In this document: positions 1 to 8,906 of the stretch, one piece after another
Numbering within the stretch: the stretch's first letter is position 1
How the letters are laid out: every line of letters begins with the position of its first letter
Assembly: GCF_026626335.1 (NCBI RefSeq)
Contig: NZ_JAPNTZ010000005.1
Location: 310,001-374,000, forward strand
DNA length: 64,000 bases
Source of the DNA: Paractinoplanes pyxinae
GTDB lineage: Bacteria > Actinomycetota > Actinomycetes > Mycobacteriales > Micromonosporaceae
Direction of reading: 5' to 3'
The notes under the pieces: generated by a model
The model's input: only the letters and a program-made list of their open reading frames with translations
Told to the model about the DNA's origin: nothing
The model's database searches: none
Translations under genes and position numbers: made by a program

Positions 1-216
1 CGGCACTGGGAGGACTACCGCCTCCACGAGCACACCCACGGCGTCAAGCGCTTCTTCCATGAGGCTCTGGGCGAGATCCGCGTGAACTACGAGACGATGG
101 CCCTCACGGCGGACAGCGGCCAGACGGTGATCATCTACTCGGCCGACCCCGGCTCTCCCTCGGCTGAGAAACTGCAGAACCTGACTACGACACGACCGTA
201 CGAACGAATCGCGTGA
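1..216 (+). CDS. C-terminal end of a MmyB-like transcriptional regulator (partial)
   Basis: The frame is open from the first base to a TGA at 214-216, giving about 71 residues. The residues WEDYRLHEHTHGVKRF, then YETMALTADSGQTVIIYSADPG and a terminal Leu-rich stretch match the end of the MmyB-like ligand-binding domain found in XRE-type actinobacterial regulators (family knowledge). The N-terminal helix-turn-helix would lie upstream of the window. Its 3' end overlaps the convergent XRE-cupin gene by about 30 bp. Family assignment rests on a short segment only. Confidence 0.7.
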   Translation, partial: RHWEDYRLHEHTHGVKRFFHEALGEIRVNYETMALTADSGQTVIIYSADPGSPSAEKLQNLTTTRPYERIA

Positions 217-727
217 CCTCGTCGGCGGCGTTCACGTACGAGTACTTCTGGGCGCTTGAATAGACGGCGTAGTCACCCGCCTCGAGCGTCGTCGGCCCCT
301 CGGCCCGCTCGATGCGCAGCCGCCCCTCGGTGACGACGACCATCTCGTGCCAGCCGGCCGGGTCGGGCTCGGCGTCGTAGCGGTCGCCGGCGGCCAGCGT
401 CCATGACCACAGCTGGGCCTCGCGGCGGGCGGGCGCGCTGCCGAGCAGGACGGCCTCGCTGCCCGGCCGGCCGCGCCAGGCGAGCTCGTCGATGGCCCGG
501 GTGGAGGCGGTGGGCGCGCTGACCAGCTCGACGAAGCTCGCCCCGAGCGCGCCGGCCAGGCGGTCGAGCCCGGAGAGGCTGATGTTGGCCTCGCCCGCCT
601 CGAGGTTGATGATCGTCCGGCGGCTGACCCCGGACGCCACGGCCAGAGCGCTCTGGCTCATCCCCTTGTCCTGACGGAACCGCCGCAGGTTGTCGCCGAC
701 GTGGGCCAGCACACCATCCCCTTGCAT
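185..727 (-). CDS. XRE-family regulator with C-terminal cupin domain
   Basis: A 180-aa protein. Residues about 5-65 form an XRE helix-turn-helix (GMSQSALAVASGVSRRTI then NLEAGEANISLSGL). Residues about 95-180 form a cupin (WHEMVVVTEGRLRIE, LEAGDYAVYSSAQKYSYVN). Proteins of this type usually sense a small ligand through the cupin and repress a neighbouring gene. I start it at the ATG at 727; a longer frame to 766 would run into the divergent gene and the TGTGCA palindrome. The adjacent divergent EamA exporter, only 30 bp away, is the likely target (inference). Confidence 0.88.
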   Translation of the reverse strand: MQGDGVLAHVGDNLRRFRQDKGMSQSALAVASGVSRRTIINLEAGEANISLSGLDRLAGALGASFVELVSAPTASTRAIDELAWRGRPGSEAVLLGSAPARREAQLWSWTLAAGDRYDAEPDPAGWHEMVVVTEGRLRIERAEGPTTLEAGDYAVYSSAQKYSYVNAADEVTRFVRTVVS

Positions 728-749
728 GTGCAGAATCCTACACCTAGCG

Positions 750-767
750 TGTGCAGTATGTTGCACA
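750..767. promoter_or_regulatory. TGTGCA-N6-TGCACA inverted repeat, candidate operator
   Basis: Perfect 6-bp arms (TGTGCA 750-755, TGCACA 762-767) overlap the start codon of the EamA gene at 758. A further TGTGCA lies at 727-732, over the start of the divergent XRE-cupin gene. One palindrome plus an extra half-site between two divergent starts fits autoregulated control by the XRE-cupin protein. The binding protein is inferred. Confidence 0.5.
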
Positions 768-1660
768 TCCGCCGCCAGGAGTTAGCCCTCATCGCCATCA
801 CCGTGCTGTGGGGCGCCACGTTCCTGATCGTTCACGAGGCTGTGCGGTACAGCGGCCCGCTGTTCTTCGTCGGCGTCCGCTTCCTGACCGCCGGCCTGAT
901 CGCCGTGCTCGTCTTCCGCCGCGCCCTGTCCGGCCTGAACCGCCGTGAACTGATCGCGGGCTCGGCCATCGGGGTGTCGGTCTTCCTGGGGTACGGGTTG
1001 CAGACCATCGGCCTGCAGTCGGTGAGCAGCAGCACGTCGGCCTTCCTGACCGCCCTGTACGTGCCGATCGTGCCGCTGCTGCAGTGGGCCGTGTTCCGGC
1101 GCGCACCCCGGCTCGCCGCGCTGGCCGGGATCGGACTGGCCTTCGCCGGGCTGGTGCTGCTGGCCGGCCCCGGCGCGACCGGCCTCACCCTGAACACCGG
1201 CGAGGTGCTGACCCTGATCAGCGCCGTCGCCATCGCGGCCGAGATCCTGCTCATCGGCCACTACGCCGGCCGCGTCCACCTGGGCCGGGTCACCGTCGTC
1301 CAGCTGCTGGTGGCCGGCGCCCTGTCCCTGGCCGCGATGCCGGTGGCGGGCGAGTCCGTCCCGTCGTTCTCGTGGGTCTGGCTGACCGCCGCCGTGGGCC
1401 TGGGCGCCGCCAGCTACGTGATCCAGCTGGTCATGAACTGGGCCCAGAACTCCGTCTCCCCCACCCGGGCCGCCGTCATCTACGCCGGCGAGCCCGTCTG
1501 GGGCGGCGTGTTCGGCCGTCTCGCCGGCGACCGGCTGCCGCCGCTGGCCTTCGTCGGGGCCGCCCTGATCGTGGCCGGCGTCATCGTCAGCGAACTGCGC
1601 CCCCGCGATCGCCCCGCACCCCAGTCCGAGCCCGCCATACGCGAAGAATCGACGGTGTGA
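758..1660 (+). CDS. EamA/DMT-superfamily transporter
   Basis: A 300-aa inner-membrane protein of the drug/metabolite transporter superfamily. It shows about ten hydrophobic segments in two EamA repeats, with signatures such as LWGATFLIVHEAVRY, the GSAIGVSVFLGYGLQTIGLQ segment, and AAVIYAGEPVWGG in the second repeat. Members export amino acids, nucleosides or drugs; the substrate cannot be told here. I start at the ATG at 758 (MLHIRRQELAL), which gives an almost leaderless transcript. Codon 9 is TTA, a rare leucine codon in such GC-rich actinobacteria that often marks bldA-type developmental control in Streptomyces. It is divergent from the XRE-cupin regulator. Confidence 0.88.
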   Translation: MLHIRRQELALIAITVLWGATFLIVHEAVRYSGPLFFVGVRFLTAGLIAVLVFRRALSGLNRRELIAGSAIGVSVFLGYGLQTIGLQSVSSSTSAFLTALYVPIVPLLQWAVFRRAPRLAALAGIGLAFAGLVLLAGPGATGLTLNTGEVLTLISAVAIAAEILLIGHYAGRVHLGRVTVVQLLVAGALSLAAMPVAGESVPSFSWVWLTAAVGLGAASYVIQLVMNWAQNSVSPTRAAVIYAGEPVWGGVFGRLAGDRLPPLAFVGAALIVAGVIVSELRPRDRPAPQSEPAIREESTV

Positions 1661-1798
1661 CACTGGGAGCGGCCCTTTCCCCGTCAACCACCGCACCGAT
1701 GTCGCGCCTCGGGCAAATGCCACTTGGGCCAGCGCCATGGTCGGCCGGGTGGCCGTGCTGTGGGCCACTCGCAACGTCGTGAGTCGGGAGAAGATGCG

Positions 1799-2392
1799 GT
1801 GAGCTTCGACGAGATCTTCGCCGGGAGCCGAGTCATGGCCATTCTGTGTGGCCTGCCGGCGCGTGAGACGGTGACCGTGGCCGGGGCCCTGTGGGACGCG
1901 GGCGTGACGGTCCTCGAGATCCCGATCGGCACGCCGGACGCGATCGCCTCGCTGCGCGCGGCAGCCGACGCTGCCTCCGAGCGCGGCCTGCGCGTCGGTG
2001 CGGGAACGGTCATCACCACCGACCAGGTGCGCGCGGCCGCCGACGCAAATGCGCAGTACACCGTCGCGCCCGGCCTCGACCTCGACGTGCTCGCCGCCAG
2101 CGAGGCGGCCGGCCTGCCGCACATGCCCGGCGTCGGATCCGCCACCGAGGTGCAGCGCGCATGGCTGGCGGGGTGCCGCTGGCTCAAGGCGTTCCCGGCC
2201 GCCGCGCTCGGCCCGGCCTGGATCTCCGGCCTGCTCGGCCCGTTCCCCGACGTCCGGTTCGTGGCCACCGGCGGCCTATCCGTCGCCACCGCCCCGGCCT
2301 TCCTCGATGCGGGGGCCCAAGTCGTAGCGCTCGGCGCCGCCTTGTCCGACCCGTCCCAACGCGACCAGGTCAGCCGGCTCCTCGCACCCTGA
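1799..2392 (+). CDS. eda: KDPG/KHG aldolase (bifunctional 2-keto-3-deoxy-6-phosphogluconate aldolase)
   Basis: A 197-aa class I aldolase that would cleave 2-keto-3-deoxy-6-phosphogluconate to pyruvate and glyceraldehyde-3-phosphate (Entner-Doudoroff) and/or act on 4-hydroxy-2-oxoglutarate. The acid/base Glu is in VLEIPIGTP, GAGTVITTDQV forms the phosphate-side strand, VAPGLD matches the family SPGLT element, the Schiff-base Lys is in RWLKAFPA, and ATGGL closes the barrel. The length is slightly under the usual 205-215 aa. The GTG at 1799 is preceded by a GGGAG ribosome-binding site, so I prefer it over an in-frame start at 1724. No Edd dehydratase is adjacent, so the pathway context is open. 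Confidence 0.9.
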   Translation: MSFDEIFAGSRVMAILCGLPARETVTVAGALWDAGVTVLEIPIGTPDAIASLRAAADAASERGLRVGAGTVITTDQVRAAADANAQYTVAPGLDLDVLAASEAAGLPHMPGVGSATEVQRAWLAGCRWLKAFPAAALGPAWISGLLGPFPDVRFVATGGLSVATAPAFLDAGAQVVALGAALSDPSQRDQVSRLLAP

Positions 2393-2427
2393 GCCCGGCC
2401 CTCCGGGCGCGGCTAAGATCAACTGCT

Positions 2428-3948
2428 GTGACGACGGCTCGCTACGTGCTCTTTCCTGGGCGGCACCACCTGCTGACCCGGTTCCAGGCCGACTATCTGC
2501 GGCGGCTCGTGGACGGCGGCGCGGGGACGATCGTGTGGGCGGTGACCTCGGCCAACCACGAGAACACCAAGCGCAACCCGGTGCCGTACCACCGGCGCGA
2601 GGCGGCGATCGAGCGCTTCAGCGTGGAGACCGGGCTGCGCTCGCTGGTCGTGCCGGTGTTCGACACCGCCCCGACCGATCAGTTCGCTCAGGTCACGCTC
2701 AAGACGGTCACCGTGGCGACGGGGCTCGGCCTCACGCCGGCCGACACCGTCGTCGCCTGTTCGACCCCTCAGGTGGCGGCCCTGTACGAGGCCCTCGGCT
2801 TCACCATCGCGCCGGTCGAGGCCGACCCTGCCCTGGACGCCGAACCCGAGCGGCCGTGGGACGTGCTGCTGCGACTGGCCGCCAGTGACGATTCGTGGCG
2901 CGACCTTGCCCATGCGAGCACTGTCGACGTGTTCGATCGCTATCGCCTGAGCGAGCACGTGCAGTCGGTGGTGAACGATCCGGTGGTCGGCGACGAGGGC
3001 GGGCTGACCGCCACGCGCGACTACCGCACCTACGTGGAAGCCTTCGCGGACGCGGCCGCGCGCAAATGGACGGCCGTGCGCCAGTACGTGCAACCGGGCC
3101 GCATCGTCGACATCGGCTGCGGCGCCGGCGCGGTGCTCGAGCTGGCCGACCGCGACGACGCCCTGCACGAGAGCGACCTCATCGGCGTCGAGGTGGCCCG
3201 GCACCTCTACCAGGAATGCGTGCACAAGAAGGCGCAGGGCGTCTTCCGCAACGCGAACGTCTACTTCTATCAGCGCAACGTGCTCGGCGGGGCCGTGCTG
3301 CCGGACCGGTCGGTCGACACGACGCTGACGTTCGCGCTCACCCACGAGATCTGGTCGTACGGCAACAAGCGCGACTCCCTGCTCGAGTTCGCCCGGCGCA
3401 TCCACGACCACACCACCCCGGGCGGCGTCTGGATCAACAGCGACGTCTGCGGTCCCGGCGACCGGCGGCGCCCGGTCCGGCTGACGCTGCGCACCGACGA
3501 CGGCGCCAACCCGGCCGAGCCGCGCAAGGATCTGGCCGAGCTGTCCTCGGCCGAGGTCGCGGCCTACGTGAGCGGGCTGTCGACGCGCGCCCGGCTCGAC
3601 CAGTTCGCCGTCGATTTCGCGTTCCCGTTCGCGTACGAGCCGGCCGGCGCCGACGTCGTGCGGATCGAGCTGGGCCAGGCCATGGACTTCCTGACCCGCA
3701 AGGACTACACCGACAACTGGCTCTCGGAGACCCAGGAGCAGTTCTGCGGCCTCGACTTCGACGACTGGCGCACCCTGCTGACCGAGGCCGGCTTCACCAT
3801 CGACCCCGCCTCCCATCCCTTGCGCAACGACTGGGTCATCGACAACCGCATCGCCCCGACGGCGTCACTGGCCGACGACCACGGCGCCCCGCTCGACTGG
3901 CCGTTCACCCACGCCGTCCTGGTCGCCCGCCGCCCTCGCAACAGCTGA
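2428..3948 (+). CDS. Nucleotidyltransferase-like / SAM-methyltransferase fusion protein
   Basis: A 506-aa two-domain protein. Residues 1-120 resemble the NMN-adenylyltransferase/cytidylyltransferase fold: a beta strand runs into [16 protein letters not shown] where the HxGH loop is expected, then [20 protein letters not shown], which resembles the NadM segment before its substrate helix. From about residue 220 there is a class I SAM-dependent methyltransferase (motif [14 protein letters not shown], then [10 protein letters not shown], and a later [14 protein letters not shown] segment). The classical HxGH appears degenerate (GRHHLLT), so nucleotidyl transfer is uncertain. It starts at GTG 2428, 35 bp after the aldolase, and may share its transcript. 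Domain calls are by motif only and the substrate is unknown. Confidence 0.75.
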   Translation: MTTARYVLFPGRHHLLTRFQADYLRRLVDGGAGTIVWAVTSANHENTKRNPVPYHRREAAIERFSVETGLRSLVVPVFDTAPTDQFAQVTLKTVTVATGLGLTPADTVVACSTPQVAALYEALGFTIAPVEADPALDAEPERPWDVLLRLAASDDSWRDLAHASTVDVFDRYRLSEHVQSVVNDPVVGDEGGLTATRDYRTYVEAFADAAARKWTAVRQYVQPGRIVDIGCGAGAVLELADRDDALHESDLIGVEVARHLYQECVHKKAQGVFRNANVYFYQRNVLGGAVLPDRSVDTTLTFALTHEIWSYGNKRDSLLEFARRIHDHTTPGGVWINSDVCGPGDRRRPVRLTLRTDDGANPAEPRKDLAELSSAEVAAYVSGLSTRARLDQFAVDFAFPFAYEPAGADVVRIELGQAMDFLTRKDYTDNWLSETQEQFCGLDFDDWRTLLTEAGFTIDPASHPLRNDWVIDNRIAPTASLADDHGAPLDWPFTHAVLVARRPRNS

Positions 3949-3949
3949 G

Positions 3950-4672
3950 TCAGCGGGCGGTCGCCGTCACCAGCACCGCGTGCTGCCGGACCCGGAAGAC
4001 GCCCTCGGCCGCCACCTGCTCGCGGATCCGGGCCACGGCTTCCGGCGTCAGGGCGGCCGGGTTCCGGCTGGCCAGGTACCGCAGCACGGGCTCGGCGTCC
4101 GGAATCTCCAGCGAGCACGGATACCGCTCGACACCGACGTCGTCGAAGACCTGACCGACGTACGCGGAAACGGTCTCGGCCGAGACACCGTTGAGCACCG
4201 ATTGTCTGGGCAGCAGCGCGTCGATCTCGGCCAGGTGGTCGCGACCGTTCACCGAGACCGCCAACCGGCCGCCCGGACGCAGCACCCGGGCGAACTCGCG
4301 CAGCCCGGCCGCCGGATCGTCCAGGTGGTAGAGCATGTGGTTGGCGATGAGCCCGTCGAAGGTCCCGTCGGCGAACGGCAGCTCGGTCGCGCCCGCGCGC
4401 ACCACCCGCGCGCCCGGAACCAAGCGCAGCCCCGCACACATGGCCGCCGAGAAATCCACCAGCGTCAACCCGGCCGGCGGCTCGACGCGGCTCCACAGTG
4501 CACCAGTGCCGGCCCCGACCTCCAGCACCCTGCCGTCCAGCCGCAACCGCTCCCCCACCCACGAATACCAGTCCTGCGGATTGGTGCTGTAGTCGTAGAT
4601 GGCGATCCGGGCCGAGAGATTGCCGGTGGTGGTCGCGTATTGCGTGCGGGCGTGCGCGGAAGGAGACGTCAC
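3950..4672 (-). CDS. Class I SAM-dependent methyltransferase (Methyltransf_11 type)
   Basis: A 240-aa methyltransferase. Motif I is [15 protein letters not shown], the acidic post-I residue is in [11 protein letters not shown], motif II is [16 protein letters not shown] and motif III is [12 protein letters not shown]. This set is typical of UbiE/Methyltransf_11 enzymes that methylate small molecules. The GTG at 4672 leaves a full Rossmann domain; the in-frame extension beyond it crosses into the divergent gene. No good ribosome-binding site precedes it, so the transcript may be leaderless. It ends 1 bp from the convergent fusion gene. Confidence 0.88.
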   Translation of the reverse strand: MTSPSAHARTQYATTTGNLSARIAIYDYSTNPQDWYSWVGERLRLDGRVLEVGAGTGALWSRVEPPAGLTLVDFSAAMCAGLRLVPGARVVRAGATELPFADGTFDGLIANHMLYHLDDPAAGLREFARVLRPGGRLAVSVNGRDHLAEIDALLPRQSVLNGVSAETVSAYVGQVFDDVGVERYPCSLEIPDAEPVLRYLASRNPAALTPEAVARIREQVAAEGVFRVRQHAVLVTATAR

Positions 4673-4702
4673 GCCTGCATCGTATGGACAGCAACCGTTA
4701 CC

Positions 4703-5464
4703 GTGCTCGCCGTGGATGTCGCACTGACGTTTCTGGCCGAGGCCGATGCCCGGCAGCCCGGCTCGCTCACCGGCCTGTTCCTGCACGGGTCGCTCTGCTG
4801 GGGCGAGTTCTTCCCGGACAGCGATGTCGACTTCGTCGGCGTGTGGTCGCAGCCTCCCGACCACGAGGCGCTGGCCGCGGCCCACCAAGCCACCCGGGAC
4901 CGGCACCCGGAGGTCGTGTTCGACGGCTTCCACTGTTCGCCCGCCGACCTGGCCGTGTCATCGCTGACCGTCGGGAAGCGGCCGGTCTTCTTCAACCACA
5001 AGTTCGATCCCGCCGGCAAGCTCGACATCAACCCGGTGACCTGGCACGAGCTGGCCGAGCGGGCCGTCGTCGTCCGGGGCGAGCTGCCGCCCGTGCACAC
5101 CGACCGGGACGAGTTGCGCGCGTTCACCCGCGACAACCTCGACACGTACTGGCGGTCCATCGCCGCCCAGGTGGATGCGGCCGGCGTCGAGGAGATCGGC
5201 CGGGACGAGGCAGCCGTCCTGTGGGTCGTGCCCGGGGTGGCCCGGCTGCACCACCTGCTGACCAAGGGCGAGCTGACCTCGAAGAGCGGCGCCGGCCGCT
5301 ACATCGTCGAACGGCTCGACCCGCGCTGGCACCGGGTCGCCCGGGACGCCCTGCGCATCCGCGAGCGCCCCGGCGACCCCACCACCTACGACGACCCGGC
5401 CGAGCGCGGACGCGACACCGAGGCCTTCCTCCACTGGGCGATCGAGGACGGCCTGAGCCGGTAA
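4703..5464 (+). CDS. AadA-like nucleotidyltransferase-domain protein
   Basis: A 253-aa protein (251 if GTG 4712 is used). The N-terminal half holds the minimal nucleotidyltransferase signature [20 protein letters not shown] (G-S, then the D-x-D metal-binding pair). The helical C-terminal half resembles the DUF4111-type domain of ANT(3'')/AadA streptomycin adenylyltransferases, with the late Glu/Asp-rich helix and a conserved HWAIEDG end. It could adenylylate an aminoglycoside or be a housekeeping relative; no substrate can be assigned. It is divergent from the methyltransferase gene and lies in a 3.5-kb group with two other drug-modifying-type genes. Confidence 0.8.
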   Translation: MLAVDVALTFLAEADARQPGSLTGLFLHGSLCWGEFFPDSDVDFVGVWSQPPDHEALAAAHQATRDRHPEVVFDGFHCSPADLAVSSLTVGKRPVFFNHKFDPAGKLDINPVTWHELAERAVVVRGELPPVHTDRDELRAFTRDNLDTYWRSIAAQVDAAGVEEIGRDEAAVLWVVPGVARLHHLLTKGELTSKSGAGRYIVERLDPRWHRVARDALRIRERPGDPTTYDDPAERGRDTEAFLHWAIEDGLSR

Positions 5465-5471
5465 CACGGCC

Positions 5472-6470
<999 letters not shown>

Positions 6471-6493
6471 AAGTCGTTACGGTACGGTGCGGC

Positions 6494-7027
6494 GTGATCA
6501 GCGCGCTTCCGACCGCCGACCTCTCCGCCGGCCTGCGGGCCGACGTCCGCCGCCTCATGGACCTGGCCTTCCTGGGCAATTTCGACGACGACGACTTCGA
6601 TCACGCCCTCGGCGGCACCCACTTCCTCGTCGAGCAACGCGGCACCTTGGTGGCCCACGCCGCGGTGGTGCAACGCAGTTTCCTGTACGAGGGTCGCGCC
6701 TACCGGTGCGGCTACGTCGAGGCCGTCGCCACCCACCCCGACCACCGTGGCCAGGGCCTGGCCGCCGAGGTGATGGCGGCCGCCGAGGCGGTCATCGACC
6801 GCGCCTACGACCTGGGCGCGCTCTCCGCCTCGACGGCCGGCCGCGGCCTGTACGTGCACCGGGGCTGGCTGCCGTGGCGGGGCCGCACGGCCGTCCTCGC
6901 CCCCGAGGGCCTGACACCCACCCCCGAGGACGACGACAGCACCTTCGTGCGCCCCGTGCCCGGCGGCCCCGACCTCGACCTCGAGGCCACCCTGGCCTGC
7001 GACTACCGCAACGGCGACGTCTGGTAG
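6494..7027 (+). CDS. aac(2')-I: Aminoglycoside 2'-N-acetyltransferase, AAC(2')-I family
   Basis: A 177-aa GNAT enzyme that would acetylate the 2'-amino group of aminoglycosides such as gentamicin or tobramycin. The match to mycobacterial AAC(2')-Ic extends over the whole length: a GNFDDDDFDHALGGTHFLV opening, HAAVVQR, YRCGYVEAVATHPDHRGQGLA (GNAT motif A), the YVHRGWLPWRGRTAVLAPEG block and the terminal CDYRNGDVW. AAC(2')-I genes are intrinsic in many actinobacteria and need not confer clinical resistance. GTG start at 6494, divergent from the oxidoreductase. Its last 25 bp overlap the convergent nucleotidyltransferase gene. Confidence 0.92.
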   Translation: MISALPTADLSAGLRADVRRLMDLAFLGNFDDDDFDHALGGTHFLVEQRGTLVAHAAVVQRSFLYEGRAYRCGYVEAVATHPDHRGQGLAAEVMAAAEAVIDRAYDLGALSASTAGRGLYVHRGWLPWRGRTAVLAPEGLTPTPEDDDSTFVRPVPGGPDLDLEATLACDYRNGDVW

Positions 7028-7533
7028 CCGTCCGGCCGCGCGATCCCGAACCGCTCGCACAGCAACGCCACGTCGTGCCGATCCTTCTCACGCGGCGGAT
7101 AGCCGGTGTGCCACCGCACCGACCATTCCGCCGCCTCGCACCGCATCTTCACCCCGCCGACCATTCCCGTACCGGCCAGGGCCTCGGCCGGAAACGATTC
7201 CGAGGAAACCGCAGAGCCGTAATGAATGGCGCCGTCCGCGCGTTTCTCGTAGACGTGCAGATCAATACGAAGACGCCCGCCGTCGTGCACCACGAAGTTC
7301 CACGGCCGATCCCCCGGCCACGGGAAGAGCCGATCGACGCCCGCCTCGGCCAGCGCCACCACGGCCTGCTCGAACTGCTCGGCCGGCAGCCACACGTCGA
7401 GGTCGGCATGCTCCCGGGTCTGCTCCCCCAGCAGCGCGTCGACTCCCCAGCCGCCGCCGAGGCACAGCTCGACCCCGTGCCCCCGGAACGCGGCCACGAG
7501 CCGGACGACGTCGCCCGCGCTCATCTCATACAT
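7003..7533 (-). CDS. Lincosamide/aminoglycoside nucleotidyltransferase-like protein (LnuA/ANT(2'') type)
   Basis: A 176-aa nucleotidyltransferase. The active-site block VELCLGGGWGVDALLGEQ followed by HADLDVW has the G-W-G-V-D and D-x-D pattern of LnuA-type lincosamide and ANT(2'')-type aminoglycoside nucleotidyltransferases. LRIDLHVYE supplies the third acidic strand and KDRHDVALL the C-terminal helix. The substrate is not predictable. It starts at ATG 7533, overlapping the upstream P-loop gene by 8 bp; a second ATG at 7524 would start just after that gene's stop. The two are evidently co-transcribed and coupled. It overlaps the end of aac(2')-I tail to tail. Confidence 0.82.
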   Translation of the reverse strand: MYEMSAGDVVRLVAAFRGHGVELCLGGGWGVDALLGEQTREHADLDVWLPAEQFEQAVVALAEAGVDRLFPWPGDRPWNFVVHDGGRLRIDLHVYEKRADGAIHYGSAVSSESFPAEALAGTGMVGGVKMRCEAAEWSVRWHTGYPPREKDRHDVALLCERFGIARPDGYQTSPLR

Positions 7534-8203
7534 GGTCGCCGGCCCGGACCGCCTCCAGGAACGGCCGGAAATGCCCGGCGACCTCGGCGGCGATCGCCTC
7601 CGCGGGCCGGGTCCCGTCCACCTCGATCACCGGGATCCCGAAGTCGCGGGCCCGTTCCACCGCGTCCAGGGCGATCAGCCTGTCCCGCTCGATCCGGTTG
7701 CGCCCGGCCAGCTCCGGGTCGCTCACCCGATGCCCGAGGGCCCGCGCCCGCGGCAGCTGCGACGCCTGCTTCAGCCGCCATTCGTCGGTGGGCACCATGA
7801 CCACCATCCGAGCCGGATCGGTGACCGCCGCGACCAGTTCCGGCCGGCATCCCCAGCCGTCGACCAGCACCGGCCGGGGCGAGACGAGCCCGCTCAGATC
7901 GTCGAGCACCCACTGGAACCGCTCGGGGAAGTCGGCCAGCACGGAGGCCGCCATCTCGGCCGGGGTGGGCCCGATCCACACCGATTCCCAATCCGTCTCG
8001 CCCCGGTACTCGCCGCGCCGGGCCAGGGCGGCGACCCGCCTGTCCTCGTGCCCCCGCGCGGAATGGAAATCGTAGTGATAATGCGTCACGCCGAGCCGGT
8101 CGACGAGAATTCCCGCGACCGTGGTCTTCCCGGCCCATTGTCCGCCACAGATCCACAACGCATTGCGCACAGTTCCGTCCGGTGTCCATCTCACGGGCAC
8201 CAA
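7526..8203 (-). CDS. P-loop NTPase/kinase-like protein
   Basis: A 225-aa protein with an N-terminal Walker A (ICGGQWAGKTTVAGIL) and a P-loop kinase layout: a Walker-B-like hydrophobic strand (RPVLVDGWG), a lid-like basic segment (WRLKQASQLPRARAL), and IPVIEVDGTRPAEAIAAEV near the C-terminus, as in chloramphenicol phosphotransferase-like or shikimate kinase-like proteins. The phosphate acceptor is unknown. It is the first gene of a two-gene unit with the Lnu-like gene. The start is uncertain: TTG 8203 and GTG 8200 are both possible, and neither has a clear ribosome-binding site. Confidence 0.75.
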   Translation of the reverse strand: MVPVRWTPDGTVRNALWICGGQWAGKTTVAGILVDRLGVTHYHYDFHSARGHEDRRVAALARRGEYRGETDWESVWIGPTPAEMAASVLADFPERFQWVLDDLSGLVSPRPVLVDGWGCRPELVAAVTDPARMVVMVPTDEWRLKQASQLPRARALGHRVSDPELAGRNRIERDRLIALDAVERARDFGIPVIEVDGTRPAEAIAAEVAGHFRPFLEAVRAGDHV

Positions 8204-8225
8204 ACTGCCCGTTTTGCCCGGTCAA

Positions 8226-8238
8226 AACAAGTCTTGTT
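8226..8238. promoter_or_regulatory. AACAAG-T-CTTGTT palindrome in an AT-rich spacer
   Basis: A perfect 13-bp inverted repeat sits in the 142-bp spacer (8204-8345) between the P-loop gene and the ArsR gene, close to the P-loop start. The spacer also holds the AT-rich TTATCTATAG at 8261-8270 and a TATGCATA palindrome at 8295-8302. It could be an operator for the adjacent ArsR-family regulator. There is no direct evidence of binding. Confidence 0.3.
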
Positions 8239-8345
8239 CTTTTAGCCGGGAAGTGATTGATTATCTATAGGAGCGAAGCCCGATGCAGAGGACCTATGCA
8301 TAAGAGGCTTGTGGCTGCGGGAAGAGCCCGCCTAGCGTCCACGCC

Positions 8346-8906
8346 ATGGCTGAGAACTCCCGGGCGGTGCTCACCGACGCCGCCATGATGCGGGCGATGG
8401 CCCATCCCCTGCGCATGCGCATCGTCGGCTCGCTGCGGCTCGACGGGCCCGCCACCGCGGCCATCCTGGCCCGGCGCCTGAGCACCGACTCGGGCCAGAC
8501 CAGCCACCACCTGCGCCTGCTGGCCCGGCACGGCTTCGTGGTCGAGGCCCCCGAGCAGGGTCGCGGCGCCCACGGCCGGGAGCGCTGGTGGAAGGCGGCC
8601 CACCAGTCGACGCTGTGGGCCGACGAGGCCGGCGCCGAGGACGCGGCCGCCGTCAACCGCGCCGCCCGGGCCGTCTACGACCAGCTCATCGACCAGTTTC
8701 ACGCCGAGGCCGTGCACGAGCGCTGGAGCCCGGAGTGGAACCGCGCGGTTGCCAGCTCCGACTACACGATCCGGACGACCCCGGCCGGCCTGGAACGCCT
8801 GCGCGAGCGCATCGTCGAGGCGATCCGGGAGGCCGACGCCCCGGAACCGGGCGCCGAGACGGTCGTGGTCATCGTGCACGCGTACCCCCGGCGGGCGCAG
8901 AAATGA
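8346..8906 (+). CDS. ArsR-family winged-helix regulator
   Basis: A 186-aa protein. Residues about 10-85 form an ArsR/HTH_20-type winged helix (MMRAMAHPLRMRIVGSLR, ATAAILARRL, QTSHHLRLLARHGFV). The C-terminal extension is rich in Arg and Glu. It has no Cys metal-binding motif, so a metal sensor is unlikely. Its stop overlaps the start of the following MFS exporter (ATGA), so the two form one operon and the regulator probably controls the transporter. This ArsR-MFS arrangement is common in actinobacteria. Confidence 0.9.
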   Translation: MAENSRAVLTDAAMMRAMAHPLRMRIVGSLRLDGPATAAILARRLSTDSGQTSHHLRLLARHGFVVEAPEQGRGAHGRERWWKAAHQSTLWADEAGAEDAAAVNRAARAVYDQLIDQFHAEAVHERWSPEWNRAVASSDYTIRTTPAGLERLRERIVEAIREADAPEPGAETVVVIVHAYPRRAQK

